From Pseudomonadota bacterium (GTDB taxonomy: Bacteria > Pseudomonadota > Alphaproteobacteria > Rhizobiales > Hyphomicrobiaceae), in contig JAKALI010000237.1 in the NCBI GenBank assembly GCA_021813195.1, positions 1-6,598 on the forward strand: 6,598 nt of DNA. The letters are read 5' to 3'. The notes below the pieces were generated by a model, which was given only the letters and a program-made list of their open reading frames with translations, did not search any database and was not told where the DNA came from. The translations under genes and the position numbers were made by a program. Below, one piece after another: positions 1 to 6,519 of the stretch (position 1 is its first letter; the number at the start of each line of letters is the position of its first letter).

Positions 1-465
1 CGGATTGCCCGATTGTATCTCGTCTTCTCCGATGGCGGGTTGCTGAGGCGTTTCGCTGTTTTGAATTTGTAAATTATCTTGAAGATCGGCAGCACTTGCG
101 GCATGCGTCCCGCCGATTTCGGACATAAGTTGCTGAATATCCTCGGCGTCCGCCTGTTGTTCGCTTAAAGTCTCGCTTTGCTCTTCGCTGCAATCAAAGG
201 CCTGCGTCCAATCGATGCCGAGATCCTCAAAGGCACTGATGAATTCGCTCGACGGATTTTTGACGCCGATCTGTCCTTGACTGCGCGCAGCGGCCAGCAT
301 GATCTGCAAGCAGGGAACGGTCAGCATCGTGACTGCCGACGCATCGACGCGCAGCTGCGCTCCACCATTTACGCGTTGGCGCACCGCGTCGAGAAACTCT
401 GTGGCTGCCCCGACGTCAAGGATCGGGGGCAGTTGCAATGGCAGTTCGGCCATATTCCCGTCCAT
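1..465 (-). CDS. STAS-domain protein of chemotaxis cluster (3' end outside window)
   Basis: The frame is open from ATG 465 to the window edge: 155 codons and no stop, so the protein is incomplete at its C-terminus. Residues 1-90 look like a small STAS domain of the MlaB/SpoIIAA type: a beta strand LRVDASAVTML (38-48), a helix starting at CLQIMLAAA (52-60), then PSSEFISAFEDLGI (71-84), the usual last helix. At the site where anti-sigma antagonists carry a phosphorylatable Ser (DSSG) this protein has T-V-P-C (49-52), so the classic phosphoswitch seems absent. Residues 91-155 form a hydrophilic tail rich in Glu, Asp, Gln and Ser, either a linker or the lead-in to another domain. GGGGAG lies 7 bases before the ATG, favouring it over Met5. 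It starts 38 bases after cheB. STAS genes occur beside cheY and cheA in some proteobacterial clusters, but their role there is unclear. The STAS call is by pattern recognition; the function is unknown. Confidence 0.75.
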   Translation of the reverse strand, partial: MDGNMAELPLQLPPILDVGAATEFLDAVRQRVNGGAQLRVDASAVTMLTVPCLQIMLAAARSQGQIGVKNPSSEFISAFEDLGIDWTQAFDCSEEQSETLSEQQADAEDIQQLMSEIGGTHAASAADLQDNLQIQNSETPQQPAIGEDEIQSGNP

Positions 466-472
466 AGATATG

Positions 473-478
473 CTCCCC
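473..478 (-). promoter_or_regulatory. Ribosome binding site of the STAS gene
   Basis: On the minus strand GGGGAG sits 7 bases before ATG 465. It decides the start of the STAS frame and shows that the gene is translated independently although it is only 38 bases downstream of cheB. Confidence 0.65.
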
Positions 479-503
479 TTCTTCGTCCCTAGCAGTGTGT
501 CGA

Positions 504-1607
504 TTATTGGCCTGCAGTAGCCGCTCGGGTTGCCCGCGCGTCCTGCGCATGTACTTTGGCAGCCCCGTCGCACGCATCGAGAATGGCATCGGCCATATGC
601 GACAGTGCATATTGCCGCATAACCGCGCCACGCTCGAACGCCACACGCGGCATGCCGTAAATCAGCGCCGAGGCCTCGTCCTGGCCAAGGGTGGCCGCGC
701 CCGCCTTGCGCATCTCCAGCAAGCCTTCCGCCCCATCCTTGCCCATGCCGGTCAAGATGACGCCGATTGCCGCGCTGCCCACGGTGCGAGCGAATGAACG
801 GAACAAGACATCGACCGAAGGCCGATGGCCCGAAACAGGGGGCGCCTCACTCAAGCCGCATTGATAGCGGCCAGCGACGCGAACCAGTTCCAGATGATGC
901 GAGCCGGGGGCGATGTAGACATGGTTCGGCTCCACCACGTCGCCATGCGCGGCCTCGCTGACTGTCATGGGGCATTCCCGATTGAGTCTCTCCGCAAAAG
1001 CTGCCGTAAAGCGTGGCGGCATGTGTTGCGTGATCAGGATTGGCGGACAGAGCGCAGGCATATCCATGAGCAATTGCTTCAAAGCTTCAACGCCGCCCGT
1101 CGACGCACCAATCGCAATGATCTTCTTGCTGGTGTCGACCGCCCGCTCCCGCCGCAATGCAGGTGCGCCAGATACAACGGGCGACGCACGGCGAACGCCG
1201 ACACGCATGCGGGCGGCGGCCTTCACTTTCGCTTGCAATTCACCTGCCAGTTCAGACCAGGTATTGGCCACGTTGGTGGTCGGCTTGGCGATGAAATCGA
1301 CAGCGCCGACTTCGAGAGCTTCGAGGGTTATTTCCGCAGCGGCCTGCGTGAGCGTGGAGATCATGACCACCGGCATGGGCCGCAGCGCCATGATCTTGCG
1401 CAAGAACGTCACTCCATCCATGCGCGGCATTTCGATGTCGAGCGTCACGACATCGGGATTTAGCGCCTTGATGCGATCCCGCGCGACATAGGGATCGCCG
1501 GCCGTGCCGACGACTTCGATCTCGGGATCCGCCGACAGCAAGCTGGTCAGCAGTTGCTGAATCAATGCCGAGTCGTCTACGATGAGAACTCTTACCGGCC
1601 TGTTCAT
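504..1607 (-). CDS. cheB: Chemotaxis protein-glutamate methylesterase/deamidase CheB
   Basis: CheB removes methyl groups from (and deamidates) chemoreceptor glutamate sites in the cytoplasm, and is activated by phosphoryl transfer from CheA. It is 367 residues long, normal for the family. The receiver domain covers residues 5-120: acidic pair D11-D12, phosphoacceptor D57 in TLDIEMPRMDG, and K108 in IAKPT. A variable linker (about 121-160) follows. The esterase domain (about 161-350) shows the complete catalytic triad: S169 in GASTGG, H195 in TQHMP, and D291 in GMGKDG. The C-terminal 20 residues are Ala/Arg-rich and probably disordered. The start is ATG 1607 with AGGAA 5 bases upstream, 11 bases after the cheD stop. 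The stop is TAA at 504. All key residues are intact, so the enzyme should be active. It probably works with the neighbouring cheR and cheD on the MCP encoded upstream. Confidence 0.97.
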   Translation of the reverse strand: MNRPVRVLIVDDSALIQQLLTSLLSADPEIEVVGTAGDPYVARDRIKALNPDVVTLDIEMPRMDGVTFLRKIMALRPMPVVMISTLTQAAAEITLEALEVGAVDFIAKPTTNVANTWSELAGELQAKVKAAARMRVGVRRASPVVSGAPALRRERAVDTSKKIIAIGASTGGVEALKQLLMDMPALCPPILITQHMPPRFTAAFAERLNRECPMTVSEAAHGDVVEPNHVYIAPGSHHLELVRVAGRYQCGLSEAPPVSGHRPSVDVLFRSFARTVGSAAIGVILTGMGKDGAEGLLEMRKAGAATLGQDEASALIYGMPRVAFERGAVMRQYALSHMADAILDACDGAAKVHAQDARATRAATAGQ

Positions 1608-1618
1608 TGGATTTCCTG

Positions 1619-2269
1619 CTACTCGTTGAAGAGCTGGATTTCTCCGGCCACCCTGCGTGTTGACAGTCGGCTTCCGTACTCGCCTTCCTCCCGCGCAACG
1701 GCGGTGGACTCGCTTGTCCCCAGCAAGCGGCGGACGACTTTTCCGGTCGCCGGATGGTAATGAATGCGACGAGGCAGTTGACCACCGAGATCTTGGGCTG
1801 CGCAGCGCATTCCCTCGGCCTCGAGGTAGCGCAGGATGAACTTGCTGTTCTCGGTACCGATCGCGTTCTGCGTGTCGGTCACGTTGCCGCCCCCGAACAC
1901 CTTGATTTCAAGAGAATTGCGCGAGCAGCCAGCCTTCAGCAGCTCGTTGATGAGCTTCTCCATCGCGAAATTGCCGAAACGGGTCGACTGAAGATCGCCG
2001 GCCCAGTTGCCAGCCCGGCTTTGCGGCAGCATGAAATGATTCATGCCGCCGATTCCGGTGCGGCTGTCACGAATGCACGCCGCCACGCACGAGCCGAGAA
2101 CCGTCACCAGCACCTCGTCGGTGCGCGACGTGACGAAATATTCGCCCGGGAACACTTTCACCATCCAGGTCGCGCTGGCCGCGTCGAAAAACCGCCGCGT
2201 GGCGAACACGTTGGCGCCGTTGTCGATTCCGGCATCGGCCGGCCGACGCAGTGCATTTGCGCCGCTCAC
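1619..2269 (-). CDS. cheD: Chemoreceptor glutamine deamidase CheD
   Basis: CheD hydrolyses particular glutamines on chemoreceptors to methylatable glutamates. In some bacteria it also docks with CheC, but no cheC is seen here. The protein has 216 residues, longer than the roughly 160-residue minimal family members because of about 35 N-terminal residues and a C-terminal tail. The catalytic core is clear: T56 and C61 in TVLGSCVAACIRD, and H78 in GGMNHFMLP. The Cys-His distance is 17 residues, the same as in Thermotoga CheD as I recall it. The conserved FGNFAMEKLINELLKAG (98-114) and KVFGGGNV blocks follow. The start is GTG, not ATG: it overlaps the cheR stop as GTGA and has a strong GGAGG 5 bases before it. 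An ATG at residue 36 would lie inside the domain. The overlap suggests translational coupling to cheR. The gene order cheR-cheD-cheB is common in proteobacteria. Confidence 0.95.
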   Translation of the reverse strand: MSGANALRRPADAGIDNGANVFATRRFFDAASATWMVKVFPGEYFVTSRTDEVLVTVLGSCVAACIRDSRTGIGGMNHFMLPQSRAGNWAGDLQSTRFGNFAMEKLINELLKAGCSRNSLEIKVFGGGNVTDTQNAIGTENSKFILRYLEAEGMRCAAQDLGGQLPRRIHYHPATGKVVRRLLGTSESTAVAREEGEYGSRLSTRRVAGEIQLFNE

Positions 2270-3162
2270 GCTTCCCTCCGATAGACTGTGCGACCAACCA
2301 GCCGGAGACCAGGGTGCGAACCGATCAACGACTCAGAGTGACCGATATATAACCAACCACCTGGCTTAATTTTCTGTGTAAAGCGCTCAACCAGGGACGC
2401 CTTTGTCTTCATGTCGAAATAGATCATGACGTTTCGGCAAAAGATGGCGTCGAAGTTTCCCGTGAACGGCCACCGCTCCAATAGGTTGAGCTGACGGAAC
2501 ACGATGAGCTTCTTCATGTCGTCGTCGGCAGTGACACTCGGATTTCGCTGATCCGCATTCACGCGCGAAAAATACTCCCGATAAGTCTTGGGAATCTCAT
2601 CGATTGAATTCAGCGGATATTCGCCGCGCACACCCTTGGCGAGGACGTCGGTGTCGATATCGGTCGCTAAAATCCGGACATCGTGCGACTGGATGTTGCG
2701 TATCTCGCGCTTGAGAACCACCGCGATCGTGTACGCCTCCTCGCCGGTGGAACAGCCGGCGGACCATACCCTAAACCGGCGGCCCGCTGCTCCTTGCGCC
2801 GTCTGCGCGAATGGCTGAACAACATAGCTCCTGAAATGATCGAAATGATGGGACTCGCGGAAGAACTTCGTGAGATTGGTCGAAATCGCGTTGATAAAGC
2901 CTTCCAACTCCGGACGATTTTCCGCAAGATACTCGCGATATTGCCGGAACGAGGTCAAACCAAGAGCCCGCAGACGGCGCGACAGCCGACTGTAAACGAG
3001 GTTGCGTTTGCTGTCCGACAGCACGATTCCGGCGTGCTCGTAAGCAAGCTGCGCCAAGCTCCGAAAGTCGGCGTCGGAGAAGGCGAACTCTCGTTGAGGC
3101 TCAATGACAAACGGCTCGCTGGAAGCGAGAACCGCTGCTGCGCCACTGGAAGCCTGCACCAT
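2266..3162 (-). CDS. cheR: Chemotaxis protein-glutamate O-methyltransferase CheR
   Basis: CheR transfers a methyl group from S-adenosylmethionine to receptor glutamates, giving adaptation together with CheB. From ATG 3162 it has 298 residues. An N-terminal helical domain (about 25-95) contains DSKRNLVYSRLSRRLRALGL, followed by INAISTNLTKFFRE (90-103). The SAM-binding fold shows VWSAGCSTGEEAYTIA (132-147), ATDID (166-170), FDAIFCRNVMIYFD (237-250) and GWLYIGHSESL near 269-279. All are standard CheR blocks. An in-frame TTG at 3195 would add 11 residues and overlap the MCP end by 16 bases. I prefer ATG 3162 because GGGAG lies 7 bases before it and it leaves 17 bases after the MCP stop. The TGA stop overlaps the cheD GTG. 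The beta-subdomain between YF (197-198) and NLL (226-228) lacks the RGxG of E. coli CheR as I remember it, so pentapeptide binding cannot be assumed from this protein alone. Confidence 0.96.
   Translation of the reverse strand: MVQASSGAAAVLASSEPFVIEPQREFAFSDADFRSLAQLAYEHAGIVLSDSKRNLVYSRLSRRLRALGLTSFRQYREYLAENRPELEGFINAISTNLTKFFRESHHFDHFRSYVVQPFAQTAQGAAGRRFRVWSAGCSTGEEAYTIAVVLKREIRNIQSHDVRILATDIDTDVLAKGVRGEYPLNSIDEIPKTYREYFSRVNADQRNPSVTADDDMKKLIVFRQLNLLERWPFTGNFDAIFCRNVMIYFDMKTKASLVERFTQKIKPGGWLYIGHSESLIGSHPGLRLVGRTVYRREA
2275..2279 (-). promoter_or_regulatory. Shine-Dalgarno site fixing the GTG start of cheD
   Basis: On the minus strand a perfect GGAGG lies inside the last codons of cheR, 5 bases before GTG 2269. 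It supports the GTG start, which overlaps the cheR TGA, and suggests coupled translation of cheR and cheD. Confidence 0.75.
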
Positions 3163-3179
3163 ATTCGCGCTCCCGCTCC

Positions 3180-5432
3180 TCAAAACTCTTTCCAATCCAC
3201 ATCGTCATTGACGGCAGCAGCGATTGCTGCCTGCATGCGCCCGACCGGACCACCGGCCTCGCTGCCTGCCGCGAGCCGCTTGGCAGCTGCAACAGGCTGC
3301 GGTTTGGCGACAGGCTTCCCCGATGAGCGCGACGGCGCGGACACGCTGGTCGGCGGTGTTTTGGTCGACATCGGCCGCGTGTCGGCGACAAATTGCGGCG
3401 TAAACGCCTCGACCGCCATCCCTCCTCCCGCGGCGCGCAGGCGGAATGTGGCGACCCTTTCGTCCATGGATTTGGCTTGATGCTCAAGCGTCTTCGCGGT
3501 AGCTGCGTTTTCTTCCACGAGCGCCGAATTCTGCTGGGTGACCTCGTCCATCTGCGCCAGCGCCTTGTTGATCTGCTCAAGTCCGGTGGCCTGCTCCATG
3601 CTGGCGTTGGCGATGTCAGCGACGATGTCGGTCACCTTCTTAATCGAGGCCACGATCTCATTGAGCGATTGACCCGCCTTGTTGACGAGTTCGACGCCGT
3701 CCTTGACCTGGTTGCCAGAGTTGACGATCAGGCCCTTGATGTCCTTGGCCGCCTGCGAGGAACGCTGCGCCAAAGTGCGCACCTCTGAAGCTACCACCGC
3801 GAAGCCGCGCCCAGCCTCGCCTGCACGCGCCGCCTCCACTGCTGCATTGAGCGCGAGCAGGTTGGTCTGTCGCGCGATTTCATCGATGACGCCGATGATG
3901 TCGGAAATCTTGCGGGAGGACTCCTCAATGCGTGCCATCGCATTGACTGCCGCGCCCACCACCGAACCACCGCGCTCCGCAACCATGTTGGTCTCGTTCG
4001 CGAATGTTTGCGCCTGGTGAGCATTCTCCGCGTTCTTTTTCACCGTGGCAGAAATTTGCTCCATCGAAGCTGAAGTTTCCTCCAGACTCGCCGCCTGTTC
4101 TTCGGTGCGCTGAGACAGGTCGGTCGTACTGGTCGAAATCTCGGCCGAGGCGCTGGTGACTTCCGTCGCCGCGAGCTTGATATTGTTAATCGTGGTCCCG
4201 ACCTTCTCGACCACCATCTCGACGGCCGCCGAGATTTCGCCGATCTCATCCTTGCGGCCGAGACCCGGCAACGAAATGTTGAAGTCGCCGTCCGCCAGCT
4301 TTCTCAACTGCGGCACCAGCGCGACCACCGGCTTGGAAATGACTCGCCCGATGAACCACGAGAACGCGGCGCCAAGCGCCAAACAGCCGATCGCCAACGC
4401 CAGGATAGCTGTGGTCGCCCACGCGATCAGAGTGGTGACGTCCCGCTGGGTCCGCTGCTCGTTGACGGCGGATTTAGCTCTCAATTGTTCGGCCGCGGCG
4501 CCGATATCGCGCGCGGTATTGTGCATGTCCTGATTGAGAAGCTTGTCGATCGCCGCTGATTGGTTGGCGGCCTCAAAAAATGTGTCATTGAAGGCCTTGC
4601 TGGCCGCTTGAACCTGCTCCAATCCCTTCTTGTTTGCGGGCGTCAATCCGAGTTGCGCAAGGATCAGGTTGAGATTCGAGAAGGTTTGCTTGGCCGTATC
4701 GATAAGCGCCTTGTCGTGCCTGACGGTGACTCTGGCGACATAAAGGCGAAGCTGCATGCTGATCCTGATGGCTTCGCCGAACAGAATGAACGATCCGTCG
4801 TTCGCGCTGTTTGCACCGCCGGCATCGGCGGCGGCGGGCGCATTGGAGGGGGCATTGGTGCTGGCGCTGGTCGTCTGACTCGCTGCACTGACCTGCAACT
4901 GTTGCAGTTGAGTGAGCAGTTTCCGACCGGACGGCTCGAGCACCTCTTTGACCAGTTTCAGGTGAGCAACCCGCATCGGTACGAGCCGATCGAAATCCTT
5001 GAAATAGCCGTCCAAGCGGTCGCCAAATTGTTCTATTTCCGCGAGTTGAGTGGAATCCGCAGCGTCTTTCTTTGCGGTCGCAAGTTGGTCTTGAATGATG
5101 GCGCGCGCCTTGGCGGCAACGGCAGCGCTGCGATCCGCGTCTGTCGAGCCGGAATCGACGAAGCGCTGGAAGCTTAGAAATTGGCGGTCGATCTCATCAA
5201 TCGCGGCGTTGGTATGCACCACGTTTGCGTAATATTTGAATTGATGAGCAACGGCACCGAACTCGTAATAAGCCACTCCCGAAATCACCACCATGATCGC
5301 AAGGATGGCGGAGAAGCCCGTTGCGATCTTTGTTGAAATCTTCCGGTTAGAAAATAGCTTGGAGAAAAAGCCCTGACGTGCGGGATTGGCTTTTGACTTT
5401 GCCTTCTTGGAGTGACTTTTCAGTATCGACAT
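3180..5432 (-). CDS. Transmembrane methyl-accepting chemotaxis protein (36H-type core, C-terminal DWKEF)
   Basis: This is an inner-membrane chemoreceptor controlling CheA through CheW. From ATG 5432 it has 750 residues. A Lys-rich cytoplasmic start is followed by TM1 (about 37-56), a sensor region of about 275 residues (57-332), TM2 (about 333-362), a HAMP domain (about 363-416), and the signalling coiled coil. The sensor is mostly helical and close in length to a double four-helix (HBM-type) module, but the family is uncertain. It contains an Ala/Ser/Asn/Thr-rich insert (183-213). The hairpin tip is EIARQTNLLALNAAVEAAR. By eye the core aligns without gaps to remembered Tsr, which implies the 36-heptad class. 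A likely methylation region lies around SQRTEEQAASLEET. A flexible Pro/Ser/Ala/Lys tail (about 666-744) ends in DWKEF, matching the CheR tether pattern (aromatic, two residues, aromatic). The ligand is unknown. An upstream in-frame TTG (5474) with GGAAA 5 bases before it could add 14 residues; ATG 5432 has a poor ribosome site, so the start is unsure. Confidence 0.95.
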   Translation of the reverse strand: MSILKSHSKKAKSKANPARQGFFSKLFSNRKISTKIATGFSAILAIMVVISGVAYYEFGAVAHQFKYYANVVHTNAAIDEIDRQFLSFQRFVDSGSTDADRSAAVAAKARAIIQDQLATAKKDAADSTQLAEIEQFGDRLDGYFKDFDRLVPMRVAHLKLVKEVLEPSGRKLLTQLQQLQVSAASQTTSASTNAPSNAPAAADAGGANSANDGSFILFGEAIRISMQLRLYVARVTVRHDKALIDTAKQTFSNLNLILAQLGLTPANKKGLEQVQAASKAFNDTFFEAANQSAAIDKLLNQDMHNTARDIGAAAEQLRAKSAVNEQRTQRDVTTLIAWATTAILALAIGCLALGAAFSWFIGRVISKPVVALVPQLRKLADGDFNISLPGLGRKDEIGEISAAVEMVVEKVGTTINNIKLAATEVTSASAEISTSTTDLSQRTEEQAASLEETSASMEQISATVKKNAENAHQAQTFANETNMVAERGGSVVGAAVNAMARIEESSRKISDIIGVIDEIARQTNLLALNAAVEAARAGEAGRGFAVVASEVRTLAQRSSQAAKDIKGLIVNSGNQVKDGVELVNKAGQSLNEIVASIKKVTDIVADIANASMEQATGLEQINKALAQMDEVTQQNSALVEENAATAKTLEHQAKSMDERVATFRLRAAGGGMAVEAFTPQFVADTRPMSTKTPPTSVSAPSRSSGKPVAKPQPVAAAKRLAAGSEAGGPVGRMQAAIAAAVNDDVDWKEF

Positions 5433-5469
5433 TGCGGTGACGCCGGCTTGGTTTGTTTGATGGTTAAAC

Positions 5470-5492
5470 GCCAATCTCTTTTCCGGATTGGC
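5470..5492 (-). repeat. Perfect 7-bp inverted repeat around the alternative TTG start of the MCP
   Basis: On the minus strand GCCAATC (5492-5486) and GATTGGC (5476-5470) are perfect reverse complements separated by 9 bases. In RNA this would be a stable hairpin. The loop holds the purine-rich GGAAAAGA, and the in-frame TTG (5474-5472) lies in the 3' arm. It is 38 bases upstream of ATG 5432. It could mask a start, shape the leader, or be a protein operator. No T-run follows, so it is not a terminator. Confidence 0.55.
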
Positions 5493-5822
5493 TGCACTGG
5501 TCTTGGTGATGGCCCGGATGAAAGTCCGTAGCCGGTTCGTGGGTGCGGTTACCCGCGGTCAGAAAGTGGGACGATTGGCACGCGGGCGTCTGGTTTGATC
5601 TGCTGAATTGTCGACGCCGCACTGTTTCCATCGGCATGCACGCATCAGAAGCTCGTTCGGACGTTCCGGTGTTCGACGTGAACGGAGAAGCCGCGCCCTC
5701 TTGAATGGACGTTTGCAGAAAGAGGTGGCTGCCCCAAGACATTGTATTTCTTTCACGCGGCGGATATTTGCGACGAAGCGGACCCGATCGGAATTTCCGG
5801 TCGGTAGGATGCTGTCCGGTTA
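5475..5822 (-). other. Gap between cheW and the MCP, no convincing gene
   Basis: This 348-base stretch follows the cheW TAA and precedes the earliest possible MCP start. Open frames of 65 and 92 codons can be read on the minus strand, but their translations resemble nothing I know and look like out-of-frame GC-rich sequence. It holds a 21-base imperfect dyad near cheW (5784-5804), a small GCGG-GTAA-CCGC tetraloop-like hairpin (5545-5556), and part of the 7-bp inverted repeat at the MCP start. It is far longer than the other spacers in the cluster, so an internal promoter for the MCP-cheR-cheD-cheB-STAS part is possible, but I found no clear -35/-10 pair, sigma-28 or sigma-54 site. Confidence 0.5.
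5784..5804. repeat. 21-base imperfect palindrome downstream of cheW
   Basis: The arms CCGA-x-CGGAA and TTCCG-x-TCGG are centred on one base (5794), giving 9 matched pairs with one C/A mismatch. It begins about 19 bases after the cheW stop in the reading direction. No T-run follows on the minus strand, so a rho-independent terminator is unlikely. The near-zero spacer suits a dimeric protein operator or a 3'-end stabilising hairpin better than an attenuator. Confidence 0.5.
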
Positions 5823-6350
5823 TTACTCGCTACGTGCGTCACGGTCAGACAAAAGATTTGGCAGATCGATGAGCGCGATCATCGTATTGTCATGTGTCAC
5901 GAGCCCGGAGAGAAAGTCTGTGGTCGCACCCTGCGCCGTGCGCGGAACCTTCTGAATTTGAGCGACGTCGACCGACACGATATCGAGCACCCGATCACCG
6001 ATGAGCCCAACTTGGCGCCGACCAATCTGCACGATGATCACGATGTGCAACGGCGTGGTCTCCGTCAGTCCTTGGCCAAAGCGGCAGCGCAGGTCCACGA
6101 TTGGAACAATAGCGCCACGCAGGTTGAGGACACCGCGCACATAGTCGGGCTGCTTCGGAAGATGTGTGATATCCGTCCAACCTTTGATTTCGCGCACCGC
6201 CATAATATCGACGCCGTACTGATCGTCGCCGATCGCAAAGCTGATGAACTGTGTCTGCGTGGAAGCATTGCGCGCGCCGGCAGCTTCATCCCAATCTTTC
6301 AGGTTGAGCTGATTTGGCGCGGTATCTGGCGAAACGGCGGTTTGTTGCAT
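5823..6350 (-). CDS. cheW: Chemotaxis coupling protein CheW
   Basis: CheW is the cytoplasmic adaptor that joins chemoreceptors to the CheA kinase in the signalling array. The protein has 175 residues. The CheW fold spans about 33-168: QFISFAIGDDQYGVDIMAVREI (34-55), then GVLNLRGAIVPIVDLR (73-88) containing R78 of the conserved NLRG turn, then VGLIGDRVLDIVSV (114-127), and MIALIDLPNLL near the end. The first 32 residues are a hydrophilic extension not needed for the fold, including LKDWDEAAG. ATG 6350 is the only usable start, because an in-frame TGA lies 13 codons upstream with no start codon between. Its ribosome site is weak (a GAAGCGAG-like stretch about 11 bases away). The stop is TAA. 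It is first in the visible cluster, separated from the MCP by a gap of several hundred bases. It presumably pairs with a CheA encoded outside the window. Confidence 0.96.
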   Translation of the reverse strand: MQQTAVSPDTAPNQLNLKDWDEAAGARNASTQTQFISFAIGDDQYGVDIMAVREIKGWTDITHLPKQPDYVRGVLNLRGAIVPIVDLRCRFGQGLTETTPLHIVIIVQIGRRQVGLIGDRVLDIVSVDVAQIQKVPRTAQGATTDFLSGLVTHDNTMIALIDLPNLLSDRDARSE

Positions 6351-6371
6351 GTGCGCAAGACTCGCTTCTGA

Positions 6372-6389
6372 TGACCCATTGGAAGGTCA
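6372..6389. repeat. Short inverted repeat in the cheW leader
   Basis: TGACC and GGTCA are perfect 5-bp arms separated by 8 bases, 22-39 bases before the cheW ATG on the minus strand. It could fold next to the weak cheW ribosome site. An arm length of 5 is close to chance expectation, so this is a weak call. Confidence 0.3.
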
Positions 6390-6463
6390 AATGGTTGCGA
6401 CACCCCGCCGGGCCTCCGCCACAAAAGACCCCCGCAAACCGAATGAGGGAGGCAGCAAAGACC

Positions 6464-6484
6464 AAAAACGGGGAATCCCCGCTT
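6464..6484 (-). terminator. Terminator-like hairpin upstream of cheW
   Basis: On the minus strand AAG-CGGGG, loop ATT, CCCCG, then five T's (6468-6464). The GC stem is 5 bp and can extend to about 8 pairs through a G-U wobble and A-T pairs that use part of the T-run. This is the form of an intrinsic terminator reading leftward. It lies about 113 bases before cheW, so it either ends a gene outside the right edge or acts as a leader attenuator of the chemotaxis unit. The other strand has no T-run. Confidence 0.55.
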
Positions 6485-6519
6485 GGAAGCTAAGTTAATG
6501 CCGTGAGCAAAGCCTTTAA

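Noticed and set aside
825..1463. 212-codon plus-strand open frame opposite cheB
   Set aside because: It lies opposite intact CheB receiver and esterase motifs; its Arg/His-rich translation is that of a shadow frame.
2683..3480. 265-codon plus-strand open frame opposite cheR and the MCP end
   Set aside because: It is antisense to two unmistakable genes, has a composition typical of a GC-rich shadow frame, and shows no recognisable domain.
4560..5177. 205-codon plus-strand open frame opposite the MCP sensor region
   Set aside because: It contains Gly-rich runs that are only the complement of the Ala/Ser-rich insert; no independent evidence for a gene.
5578..5595. Plus-strand GGCACG resembling the -24 part of a sigma-54 promoter
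   Set aside because: The matching -12 TTGC element is absent at the required spacing, and no plus-strand gene follows.
5464..5742. 92-codon minus-strand frame in the cheW-MCP gap
   Set aside because: Weak ribosome site, overlap with the possible MCP start, a low-information translation with no known family; more likely non-coding leader.
6384..6394. TTGACC as a -35 box just before cheW on the minus strand
   Set aside because: No -10-like hexamer lies 16-18 bases downstream, and transcription would start at or after the cheW ATG.
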